From Gammaproteobacteria bacterium UBA7803 (lineage in GTDB: Bacteria; Pseudomonadota; Gammaproteobacteria; Pseudomonadales; Azotimanducaceae): 64,000 bases of DNA. Each line of letters starts with the position of its first letter. Within the stretch, counting starts at the first letter, position 1. Both the position numbers and the translations under genes were made by a program. The stretch covers positions 43,286 to 107,285 of the forward strand of contig DLCH01000033.1 of the NCBI GenBank assembly GCA_002480525.1. The letters are read 5' to 3'. The notes beneath the pieces were generated by a model. That model ran no database searches and was not told where the DNA came from. It saw only the letters and a list, made by a program, of their open reading frames with translations. This document shows, piece by piece, positions 8,319 to 18,233 of this stretch.

Positions 8319-8891
8319 ATGGTCTGGCTCGTCATCATCGGCATCTTCGTCGTCGCCTTCGGTCCCCTCATGTGGCTGCGTCCGAGCGCCCGGGAGCGCC
8401 GCCAGTCGCGGCTGCGGCAGCGGGCATTCGAGCTGGGCATGCGGGTCGAGCTGCGCCGCCTGCCCGGCCACGACGTGGCCCCGGAGGACCGGGTCAGCGC
8501 CGGCGGCCGCGCCCGTGATCTCACCCGCGAGTACGCGGCCTATCTGCAGCCGCTGCCGGCGCGGCTCAAGGTGCTGCCGGGCTGGCGCGTGCTGCGCCGG
8601 GGGGACGGCGTGGAGGCCGCGCCGGGCTGGTGGTTCGAGGCCGGCGCGCGGCCCGACGACCCGCGGCTGGCGGACGCGCTGGCCGCGGTGACGCCGGTTC
8701 TGGCGGAGCTGCCGGAGGACGTGATCGCGGTGGAATGCCAGCCCCTGACGCTGGCCGGCTACTGGCTCGAGGGGCCCCAGGCCACGCCGGATCGGGTCGA
8801 CGACCTGGGCCGCCGGCTGGCCGTCGCGGCGGCGGCGCTGGCGGATCTGGATGCCCGGCTGCAGAGCCCGGCGGAACCGGGAAAGATTTGA
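8319..8891 (+). CDS. Membrane-anchored protein of unknown function
   Basis: 190 residues, not recognised. One N-terminal hydrophobic helix is visible (VWLVIIGIFVVAFGPLMWL, residues 2-20), followed by a basic stretch RPSARERRQSRLRQRAFELG that should lie on the cytosolic side, then about 130 residues of soluble sequence with GYWLEGPQATPDRVDDLGRR. The C-terminal region about 150-185 could form an amphipathic helix. It sits between the divergent usp gene and the topA promoter. No catalytic motif is seen, so a bitopic protein of unknown role is the most that can be said. Confidence 0.8.
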   Translation: MVWLVIIGIFVVAFGPLMWLRPSARERRQSRLRQRAFELGMRVELRRLPGHDVAPEDRVSAGGRARDLTREYAAYLQPLPARLKVLPGWRVLRRGDGVEAAPGWWFEAGARPDDPRLADALAAVTPVLAELPEDVIAVECQPLTLAGYWLEGPQATPDRVDDLGRRLAVAAAALADLDARLQSPAEPGKI

Positions 8892-8917
8892 CTTGGCTTT
8901 CTGGCTGGCCTTATAAC
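8888..8917 (+). promoter_or_regulatory. Sigma-70-type promoter of topA
   Basis: TTGACT at 8888-8893 and TATAAC at 8912-8917 are separated by 18 bp. The -35 overlaps the last codons and stop of the preceding gene. A start site near 8924 gives a leader of about 22 nt before the topA ATG at 8946, with GGAGG just upstream. Confidence 0.65.
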
Positions 8918-8945
8918 GGCGCGGAATTTTGCCCCCTGGAGGCCC

Positions 8946-11758
<2,813 letters not shown>

Positions 11759-11762
<4 letters not shown>

Positions 11763-12007
11763 CCACGCTTCTCGAAATCACCGAGCTCGCCAACGGCGAC
11801 GTCGTTCTGCGGGAGGCCGATACCGAGGCCGAGTCCCACAACGAGCCGCTGGTGCGGATCCGGTTTTCGGGCGAGGTGCGGGACATGCTGGGGAAGGATC
11901 TCGTCAGCGTCGCCGAGGCGATGATCGACGCCGCCACGGAGTACCTGGAAGCGGACGCCGACGAGGCGGAGGAAATGGTGGACGACGTTCCCCCCACGGT
12001 GCACTGA
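11759..12007 (+). CDS. Small acidic protein of unknown function downstream of topA
   Basis: 82 residues, not recognised. The ATG overlaps the topA stop (ATGA), so translation is probably coupled. The protein is acidic, with a beta-rich first half (LLEITELANGDVVLREAD, LVRIRFSGEVRDML) and a helical acidic tail (SVAEAMIDAATEYLEADADEAEEM). I recall small hypothetical genes in the same place between topA and lexA in pseudomonads, but homology has not been checked. No motif suggests an activity. Confidence 0.8.
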
Positions 12008-12050
12008 CGACGCCGTCCACCGACGCGCCGCCCGGACACGTCTCCCGAAC

Positions 12051-12214
12051 TCTCTTCCCGAAGCTTCTTTCTTCTCGAAGCTACCTTCTTCTCGAAGCTA
12101 CCTTCTTCTCGAAGCTAACTTCTTCTCGAAGCGAACTTCTTTCCGAAGCCTCTTTCTGAAGACTCTTTCTGAAGCTTCTTTCCGAAGCCTGTTCCGGAAG
12201 CCGCCTCCCGAGGC
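12051..12214. repeat. Tandem 17-bp then 13-bp repeat array downstream of topA operon
   Basis: Most of the 313-bp gap between the topA operon and lexA (convergent) is a degenerate tandem array. Five 17-bp units ending in GAAGC run from 12065 to 12149 (consensus TACCTTCTTCTCGAAGC), preceded by a partial unit at 12051. About five 13-bp units such as CTCTTTCTGAAGC follow from 12150 to 12214 and become more GC-rich toward the end. Each unit has a short CTTC..GAAG inverted repeat. Unit lengths of 17 and 13 are not multiples of 3, so it is not coding. No other feature was found in this gap. Confidence 0.85.
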
Positions 12215-12320
12215 CGCTGCCCCGAGGATCAGCCGGATCGAACGTCCCGGCCGGATTCGCGCCGGAGTCCGCAGGGCGGACCCACGGCCTGCCGGCCCGC
12301 CCGCCGCCGGGGCGTGTCGG

Positions 12321-12923
12321 TCAGCTTCGCCGGATCACGCCGACGCTGAGCCCCTCGATGTGGAAGTCCTGCTGCGCCAGGTCGACCTCGATAAGCTCGT
12401 AGGCGTCGTTCTCCGGCAGCAGCAGCACCTTGTGCTTCGCTCGGGTCCGCTGGAAACGCTTCACCGTGACCTCGTCGTCGACCCGGGCGACCACGATCTG
12501 CCCGTTGGCGGCCTCGGGCGCCCGGTGCACGGCGAGCAGGTCGCCGTCGAGGATGCCGGCGTCGATCATGCTGTCGCCCTGAACCCGCAGCAGGAAGTCC
12601 GCCCGGGGCCGGAAGAAGCCGGCGGGCATGGCCACATGGTCCTCGATGTTCTCCTGGGCGAGGATGGGGTTGCCGGCCGCGACCCGGCCGACCACCGGCA
12701 GGCCGGCCTCCTCGGGCAGCCGGATGCCCCGGGAGGTGCCGGGGATCATCTCGATGGCGCCCTTGCGGGCGAGGGCCTTGAGGTGTTCCTCGGCCGCGTT
12801 GGGCGACTTGAACCCGAGCGCTTGGGCGATGTCCGCCCGGGTCGGCGGGTAGCCGGTGTCCTCGATGTGGCGGCGGATCAGGTCGAGGACCTGGGCCTGG
12901 CGCGGGGTGAGCTTGTTGGCCAT
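12321..12923 (-). CDS. lexA: LexA repressor
   Basis: 200-residue SOS repressor-protease. The N-terminal winged helix-turn-helix is KLTPRQAQVLDLIRRHIEDT through GYPPTRADIAQALGFKSPNA. The self-cleavage site is Ala83-Gly84 in VAAGNPILAQ, with nucleophile Ser118 in VQGDSMIDAGILDGD and general base Lys155 in EVTVKRFQ. All autoproteolysis residues are present. A plain start context (AGGG 7 nt upstream) precedes the ATG. The gene is flanked by tandem repeats on both sides, and candidate LexA-type half sites lie about 195-250 bp upstream, between this gene and the divergent LolA-like gene. Confidence 0.97.
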   Translation of the reverse strand: MANKLTPRQAQVLDLIRRHIEDTGYPPTRADIAQALGFKSPNAAEEHLKALARKGAIEMIPGTSRGIRLPEEAGLPVVGRVAAGNPILAQENIEDHVAMPAGFFRPRADFLLRVQGDSMIDAGILDGDLLAVHRAPEAANGQIVVARVDDEVTVKRFQRTRAKHKVLLLPENDAYELIEVDLAQQDFHIEGLSVGVIRRS

Positions 12924-13029
12924 GTGTCGCCCTGTGTCGCTTCTTTTATTTGGAGTCGTGTCAATCTGCGGTCGTGTCTGTTTGCAGTCGTGTCTTCAGC
13001 TGTCTCTTCAGCGTGTCTCGCGTCGTGTC
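12924..13029. repeat. Iterated GTCGTGTC repeats in the lexA leader
   Basis: Exact copies of GTCGTGTC (GACACGAC read toward lexA) occur at 12955, 12971 and 12987, spaced 16 bp, and again at 13022. Looser GTGTC copies are at about 12924, 12934 and 13013. The block directly abuts the lexA start codon. It may be an iterated binding site, a slippage-derived tract or part of a structured mRNA leader. Confidence 0.7.
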
Positions 13030-13117
13030 CTGCCGGAACGGTCGCGGGCGCCCAGACTCGTTTCACTCGGCGGCATCCGGTGGCAGCCGGCGTCGTCCGG
13101 CCCGCGGCCATTGGGAC

Positions 13118-13172
13118 CTGTGCATTTGTACACCACGTGGAAGTATATACAGTGAACTGGTCGTTTGCACAG
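13118..13172. promoter_or_regulatory. Candidate LexA operator cluster between lexA and the LolA-like gene
   Basis: Two sites match CTGT-N8-ACAG at 7 of 8 positions: CTGTGCATTTGTACAC at 13118-13133 and CTGGTCGTTTGCACAG at 13157-13172. Between them TATATACAG (13144-13152) is a further strong half site. They could serve lexA autoregulation and the divergent gene at 13251. Neither is a perfect box, so this is tentative. The rest of the 12924-13250 gap holds the GTCGTGTC repeats and nothing else I could identify. Confidence 0.35.
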
Positions 13173-13250
13173 TGCCGTCCCGGTGCATACCATCGGGCCT
13201 TCGCTGGGTCTGCCGGAGAGCGGCAGACCGAATCAGGAGGGGCTCTGCCC

Positions 13251-14111
13251 GTGGGGAATCTCGGTCGCGGGACCGGCGCACGCCGGCCCGCCTTCATGGT
13301 CATGGCCGTCATCGGCTGGCTCGGTGCCGCTGCCGCGGCGGCCGGCACGCTGGACGGCCGGCAGGCGCTGCCGGACCTCGACGGCCTCGCCCCCGAGGCT
13401 CAGGGCCTCGCCATCTTCGAGGAAAAGGACCGCCGCGAGTCCGGCTACCAGGATCTCCAGGTGGAGCTGGAGATGGTGCTGCGGGACCGGCGGGGGTCGG
13501 AAGCCCGGCGGGAGCTGTCCATCAGTCAGCTCGAGATGGCCGACGACGGCGATCGCCTGCTGGTGGTGTTCGACACCCCGAAACCGATCCGCGGCACCGC
13601 CCTGCTGAGCTACAGCCACGTCGAGGGGCCCGACGATCAGTGGCTCTATCTGCCGGCCCAGGCGCGGGTCAAGAAGATCGCGTCGCGCAACAAGTCCGGG
13701 CCGTTTCTCTCCAGCGAATTCGCCTACGAGGACCTGGCTCTTCAGGAGGTCGAGAAGTACGACTACCGGCTGCTCGGCCGTGAGGCCTGCGGCGACGCCC
13801 AGTGCCTGCGGATCGAGCGGATTCCCAGGGACGAGTTCTCCGGCTACTCCCGCCAGGAGGTGCTCCTCCACGAGCCCACGCTGCGGATCGAGCGCATCGA
13901 CTTCTACGACCGCCACGGGCGGCCGCTCAAGGTGCTCACCAACGAGGGTTACCTGCTCCACGAGGAGCGCTACTGGAAGCCCCAGCGGATGTTCATGGAG
14001 AACCTCCAGACCGGCAAGACCACCGAGCTGCTGTGGCGGGAATACCGGTTCGCCACGGGCCTGCAGGCCGACCGGGACTTCTCCACCAACAGCCTGATGA
14101 GGGCGAGATGA
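13251..14111 (+). CDS. LolA-like outer-membrane lipoprotein-sorting family protein
   Basis: 286 residues from a GTG at 13251, chosen because AGGAGG lies 10 nt upstream and the resulting N terminus (RGTGARRPA then a hydrophobic AVIGWLGAAAAAAG) is a good Sec signal peptide. The mature part shows the family pattern: KDRRESGYQDLQVELEMVL, PKPIRGTALLSYSH, DDQWLYLPAQARVKKIASRNK, GPFLSSEFAYEDL and LLHEERYWKPQRMFMEN. Such LolA-fold proteins are periplasmic and usually encoded beside RND-type transporters or barrel proteins. Here the next gene, overlapping by 4 nt, encodes an outer-membrane barrel, so a shared envelope role is likely; the ligand is unknown. Confidence 0.85.
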   Translation: MGNLGRGTGARRPAFMVMAVIGWLGAAAAAAGTLDGRQALPDLDGLAPEAQGLAIFEEKDRRESGYQDLQVELEMVLRDRRGSEARRELSISQLEMADDGDRLLVVFDTPKPIRGTALLSYSHVEGPDDQWLYLPAQARVKKIASRNKSGPFLSSEFAYEDLALQEVEKYDYRLLGREACGDAQCLRIERIPRDEFSGYSRQEVLLHEPTLRIERIDFYDRHGRPLKVLTNEGYLLHEERYWKPQRMFMENLQTGKTTELLWREYRFATGLQADRDFSTNSLMRAR

Positions 14112-15835
14112 CCCGGTTGCGGCTGCCGGCCCGGCTGGCGGCGGCCTTCTGCTGGGTCGGATTCACGGTCGCGGCGGCGGTGGCCCAGGCGGCCGCACCG
14201 GCGGTCGGACCGGCGGCCCCACCTGCAGCCGCACCTGCAGCCGCACCTGCGGCCGCACCCGAAACCGGGGCGGATCGTCAGCTCGTGTTCGGCAGCTTCC
14301 GCAGCGCCGACAATGCCCGGGGCTGGGCCGGCGAGCTCGGCGAGCGCTTCGACCGTCCGTTCCACGTCGAGCGGGTCCGCCGCCGTGACGGTGACTGGTA
14401 CCGAGTCCGCTCGGGGCCCCTGACCGAGACCGAGCACGCCGCCCTCGCGGCCCGGGCGGCCGCCGCCGGCCTCGACGTCTGGACCGTTCGCGGCACCCTG
14501 GAGCGGCCGGACGGCGTCACCGCCTCGACGCCGGCGGTGGCCGCCGACGCGCCGCCGGCCGCCATGCCGGCACCGCGGTCGGCGGCGGTGGCCCAGCCCG
14601 CCACGCCGCCGCCGGCGGGCAGTCCGCCGCCGCGTGCCCGCATCCAGCCCGCGCCGGCGCCGCCTGCCGGCGCGGAGGTCTATGCGGACGTCGACCTGGG
14701 CCTGCAGACCCGCACCTATGCGGAACGGGGCAGCGCCGGTCAGAGCCGTTTCCAGCCCTCGGTCAGCGCCCGGCTCGAGTACAGCCGGACCTGGGACGAC
14801 GGCCGCTCGGGCTTCACCTTCACGCCGTTCCTGCGCGTCGACGCGGAGGACGACGAGCGCACCCACGCCGACCTGCGGGAGCTGTTCTGGTCCCGGGTCG
14901 GCGACGACTGGGAGCTGCACGTGGGCGCCCGCCAGGTGTTCTGGGGCGTCACCGAGTTCAATCACCTGGTGGACATCGTCAACCAGACCGACTTCGTCGA
15001 GAACATCGACGGCGAGGACAAGCTGGGTCAGCCCATGGTCCAGGTGTCGCTGGTGCGGGACTGGGGGATCGTCGACCTGTATGCCCTCACCGGGTTCCGC
15101 GAGCGGACCTTCCCGGGCGAGGACGGTCGCCTGCGCGGCCTGCCGCCGGTGGACGCCGACGCGGCGGTCTATGCCTCCGGCGCCGGCCGCCACCGCGTCG
15201 ACGGCGCCGTCCGCTGGTCCCACCATGCCGGTCCGTTCAGCTTCGGCATCCATCACTTTTCCGGCACGGGCCGCGATCCGCGCTACCTGCCGAGCCTGGT
15301 CGACGGCGAGCCGGTGCTGATTCCGGAATACCACGTCATCGACCAGACCGGCTTCGACGGCCAGGCCCTGTTCGGCGACTGGGCCTGGAAGCTGGAGGCG
15401 CTGAGCCGCAGCGGCGACGGTCCGCGCTACGAGGCCTTCACCGCCGGCTTCGAGCGCACCCTGGTGGGCGCCTTCGGCTCGCGCGGCGATCTCGGCATCG
15501 TCGTGGAGTACATGTACGACGAGCGCGACGAGGCTGCGTACAATACGCTGTTCGAGCACGACGTGGCCCTCGGCGCGCGCTGGCAGGCCAATGACCTGGC
15601 CGGCACCACCGCGCTGTTCGGCGTCATCTGGGACGTCGACACGGAGGAGTACGTGCTCAGTCTCGAGGCCAGCCGGCAGCTCGGCGCGTCCTGGGAGGCG
15701 GTGCTCGAAGGGCGCGTGTTCGGCGGAGCGCCGCCCCTCGACGCCGGCGCTCCGCTCGCCTTCGACGGCGAGGTGAAGAGCCGGGCGCTGCAGGACGACG
15801 ACTTCATTCAGATCGAATTGACGCGATATTTCTGA
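14108..15835 (+). CDS. SPOR-domain outer-membrane beta-barrel fusion protein (DUF1302-like)
   Basis: 575 residues. A signal peptide (about 1-28) is followed by a Pro/Ala linker and a SPOR-like repeat at about 58-130 (LVFGSFRSADNARGWAGELG, VRRRDGDWYRVRSGPLTETE). A second Pro/Ala-rich linker leads to a barrel of about 380 residues beginning AEVYADVDLGLQTRTYAE, with alternating strands and segments such as ELHVGARQVFWGVTEFNHLV, and ending in the C-terminal aromatic IELTRYF typical of outer-membrane proteins. SPOR domains bind denuded peptidoglycan, so the protein may be wall-anchored or septum-targeted. The ATG overlaps the LolA-like stop. This combination is unusual; no transport substrate can be read. 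Confidence 0.8.
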   Translation: MTRLRLPARLAAAFCWVGFTVAAAVAQAAAPAVGPAAPPAAAPAAAPAAAPETGADRQLVFGSFRSADNARGWAGELGERFDRPFHVERVRRRDGDWYRVRSGPLTETEHAALAARAAAAGLDVWTVRGTLERPDGVTASTPAVAADAPPAAMPAPRSAAVAQPATPPPAGSPPPRARIQPAPAPPAGAEVYADVDLGLQTRTYAERGSAGQSRFQPSVSARLEYSRTWDDGRSGFTFTPFLRVDAEDDERTHADLRELFWSRVGDDWELHVGARQVFWGVTEFNHLVDIVNQTDFVENIDGEDKLGQPMVQVSLVRDWGIVDLYALTGFRERTFPGEDGRLRGLPPVDADAAVYASGAGRHRVDGAVRWSHHAGPFSFGIHHFSGTGRDPRYLPSLVDGEPVLIPEYHVIDQTGFDGQALFGDWAWKLEALSRSGDGPRYEAFTAGFERTLVGAFGSRGDLGIVVEYMYDERDEAAYNTLFEHDVALGARWQANDLAGTTALFGVIWDVDTEEYVLSLEASRQLGASWEAVLEGRVFGGAPPLDAGAPLAFDGEVKSRALQDDDFIQIELTRYF

Positions 15836-15838
15836 CTC

Positions 15839-16930
15839 ATGATCGACCAGATGATGGATTACCTGCTCGGCCACCGCTGGGTGCTCGAGGTGTTCGGGGT
15901 CGTGCTGGCGACCGGGCTGGTGCACTTCGTGGCCCGGGTGGCCCTGGGCCACCTGGGCCGGCGCATCGAGCAGTCCCGCAACGTCTACGACGATGCGCTG
16001 TTCGAGGCCGCCCGGGGGCCGCTCGGCTGGGCCATCTGGGTGATCGGCGTGAGCTGGGCCGCCCAGCTCGTGGGCAGCAACGGCCAGGCCGAGATCTTCG
16101 AGTACGTCGACCCGCTGCGCAAAGTGACCGTGATCGGCCTGCTGGTGTGGTTCGCGGTGCGTTTCATCCGGGTGGTGGAGGAGCACCTGGCCGACCCTGC
16201 CTACCGCAAGCAGCCGGTGGACAGGACCACCGCCACCGCGGTGGGCAAGCTGCTGCGCGCGTCGGTGATCATCACCGGCGTGCTGATGGGGCTGCAGGGC
16301 CTCGGTTTCAGCATCTCCGGCGTGCTCGCCTTCGGTGGCATCGGCGGTATCGCGGTGGGTTTCGCCGCCCGGGACATGCTCGCCAATTTCTTCGGCGCGC
16401 TGATGATCTTCCTCGACCGGCCGTTCTCCGTGGGTGACTGGGTGCGGTCCCCGGACCGGGAGATCGAAGGCACGGTGGAGGAGATCGGCTGGCGGCTCAC
16501 CCGCATCCGGACCTTCGATCAGCGGCCGCTGTACGTGCCCAATTCCGTGTTCACCAGCCTCACCGTGGAAAACCCGTCGCGCATGCTGAACCGGCGCATC
16601 TACGAGACCATCGGGGTCCGCTACCAGGACGTCGGCGTGCTCGACCGCATCGTCGCCGACGTCGAGGCCATGCTGCGCGATCATCCGGACATCGACACCG
16701 ACCGCACGCTGATGGTGAATTTCGTCAGCTTCGGCGCTTCGTCCCTGGACTTCATGGTCTACACCTTCACCCGCACGACGGTCTGGACGGAGTTCCACGC
16801 CATCAAGCAGGACGTGCTGTTCCGGATCGCCGCGATCATCGACGGCCACGGCGCCGAGATCGCGTTCCCGACCCGCACCCTGCACGTCGAGGCGGCGGAG
16901 CCCGAGCCGGCGGCGGAGGCGGGGACATGA
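15839..16930 (+). CDS. MscS-family mechanosensitive ion channel
   Basis: 363 residues. Three or more N-terminal membrane helices are visible (about 15-40, 60-80, 95-115). The pore-lining helix is ISGVLAFGGIGGIAVGFAAR then DMLANFFGALMIFLDRPFSV, with the usual Gly/Ala packing. The MscS beta domain follows (VGDWVRSPDREIEGTVEEIG, RTFDQRPLYVPNSVF), then the C-terminal alpha/beta domain. It acts in the inner membrane to release solutes on osmotic downshift. The gene starts 3 nt after the barrel protein and overlaps hpt by 4 nt. An alternative ATG 12 nt downstream is possible. Confidence 0.92.
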   Translation: MIDQMMDYLLGHRWVLEVFGVVLATGLVHFVARVALGHLGRRIEQSRNVYDDALFEAARGPLGWAIWVIGVSWAAQLVGSNGQAEIFEYVDPLRKVTVIGLLVWFAVRFIRVVEEHLADPAYRKQPVDRTTATAVGKLLRASVIITGVLMGLQGLGFSISGVLAFGGIGGIAVGFAARDMLANFFGALMIFLDRPFSVGDWVRSPDREIEGTVEEIGWRLTRIRTFDQRPLYVPNSVFTSLTVENPSRMLNRRIYETIGVRYQDVGVLDRIVADVEAMLRDHPDIDTDRTLMVNFVSFGASSLDFMVYTFTRTTVWTEFHAIKQDVLFRIAAIIDGHGAEIAFPTRTLHVEAAEPEPAAEAGT

Positions 16931-17499
16931 GCGCCGGCGGGGTGCCCGCGGACGTGCTCGCCGCCCGCGCCCGGGGCGAGGTGCTGGTCAGCGCCGAGGC
17001 GGTGGCGGCCGCGCTCGACCGGCTGTCGGTGCAGCTCACCCTGCGGCTCGCGGAAGCCAACCCGCTGCTGCTGACGGTGATGAACGGCGCGCTGCCGTTC
17101 GCCGGGTCCCTGCTCGGCCGGCTGACCTTCCCGCTGGAGATCGGCTACGTGCACGTCGGCCGCTACCGGGACGCCCTGCGGGGCGGCGAGCTGGTGTGGC
17201 ACGCGGAGCCGGTCCAGGACCTGACCGATCGCACCGTGGTGTTCCTCGACGACGTGCTCGACGAAGGCAAGACGCTGGCCGCCCTGACCGAGTGGGCGGT
17301 GGCGGGCGGGGCCCGGGAGGCGCTGACCTGCGTGCTGGTCGACAAGGACATCGGCCGGCCCCGGCCGCTGGCGGCGGACTTCGCTGCGCTGACCTGCCCC
17401 GACCGCTACCTGTTCGGCTGCGGCATGGACTACCGAGGCTACTGGCGCAACCTGCCGGCCATCTACGCGCTGCCGGAAGCCCTGGAGCGCGCGGGTTGA
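16927..17499 (+). CDS. hpt: Hypoxanthine-guanine phosphoribosyltransferase family protein
   Basis: 190 residues. The PRPP-binding motif is VVFLDDVLDEGKTLAAL at about 100-116, preceded by the hood region and the flexible-loop segment IGYVHVGRYRD, and followed by the base-recognition region with VDKDIGRPRPLAADF. This fits a type I phosphoribosyltransferase converting hypoxanthine or guanine plus PRPP to IMP or GMP. The next gene, overlapping by 4 nt, encodes MTI phosphorylase, whose product is hypoxanthine, which strongly supports hypoxanthine as substrate. The gene overlaps mscS by 4 nt. Confidence 0.9.
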   Translation: MSAGGVPADVLAARARGEVLVSAEAVAAALDRLSVQLTLRLAEANPLLLTVMNGALPFAGSLLGRLTFPLEIGYVHVGRYRDALRGGELVWHAEPVQDLTDRTVVFLDDVLDEGKTLAALTEWAVAGGAREALTCVLVDKDIGRPRPLAADFAALTCPDRYLFGCGMDYRGYWRNLPAIYALPEALERAG

Positions 17500-18233
17500 C
17501 CTGGGCGGTGATCGGCGGATCGGGCGCGCTGCCCATGGCAGCCGCCTTCGCGCCGGCGGAGCTGCCGCCCAACCGCTTCGGCGAGCCCGCCGCCGGCGCC
17601 TGCCGGGGCGTGATCGCGGGGCGGGACGTGCTGTACCTGCCGCGGCACGGGCGGCCCCGGCACCTCGCGCCCCACCTGGTCAACTACCGCGCCAACCTGG
17701 AAGCGCTGCGGGCGGCCGGTGTGCGCGGCGTCGTCGGCCTGAACACCGTCGGCGGCATCGGGCCATCGGCGGCGACCGGCGCCATCCTTGTGCCGGATCA
17801 GCTCATCGACTACACTTGGGGGCGGGAACACACCTTCGCCGAGCCGGATCGCCTGCTGCACGTCGACTTCGCCGAGCCCTTCGACGCGGCGTTGCGCCGG
17901 CGCCTGCTCGACGCCGCGGCGCGGGCCGGGCTGGCGGCCGTGGACGGGGGCGTCTACGGGGCCACCCAGGGACCCCGCTTCGAGACCGCCGCGGAGATCG
18001 AGCGCATGGCCCGGGACGGCTGCGACCTGGTCGGCATGACCGGCATGCCCGAGGCCGCGCTGGCCCGGGAAGCGGAACTCGACTACGCCATGGTGTCGCT
18101 GGTGGTGAATCCGGCTGCGGGACGGGCCGAGAACCCCTTCGACATGGCGGCGATCCAGGCCACCGCCGCGGACGGCATGGCCCGGATCGAGCGGCTACTG
18201 CTCGCCTTCTTCGAGGGCCTCGACGGCGGCTGA
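17496..18233 (+). CDS. S-methyl-5'-thioinosine phosphorylase (MTA phosphorylase family)
   Basis: 245 residues from a TTG at 17496. GGAG at 17484-17487 is 8 nt upstream and the TTG overlaps the hpt TGA. The start gives the typical TWAVIGGSGALPMAAAF N terminus. Family motifs are NTVGGIGPSAATGAILVPDQ, YGATQGPRFETAAEI and DLVGMTGMPEAALA. MTI phosphorylases cleave methylthioinosine, made from deaminated methylthioadenosine, into hypoxanthine and methylthioribose 1-phosphate. The alternative is a plain MTA phosphorylase; the close coupling with hpt favours the inosine form. The 3' end overlaps the convergent csiV gene by 39 nt. Confidence 0.88.
   Translation: MTWAVIGGSGALPMAAAFAPAELPPNRFGEPAAGACRGVIAGRDVLYLPRHGRPRHLAPHLVNYRANLEALRAAGVRGVVGLNTVGGIGPSAATGAILVPDQLIDYTWGREHTFAEPDRLLHVDFAEPFDAALRRRLLDAAARAGLAAVDGGVYGATQGPRFETAAEIERMARDGCDLVGMTGMPEAALAREAELDYAMVSLVVNPAAGRAENPFDMAAIQATAADGMARIERLLLAFFEGLDGG

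Noticed and set aside
12030..12159. A coding explanation for the tandem repeat (Leu/Ser-rich peptide)
   Set aside because: Unit lengths of 17 and 13 change frame at each repeat, so no frame encodes a repeating peptide.
13970..16885. A 971-residue minus-strand frame
   Set aside because: It runs across three well-supported plus-strand genes and is made of His/Gln/Ala/Val-rich shadow sequence.
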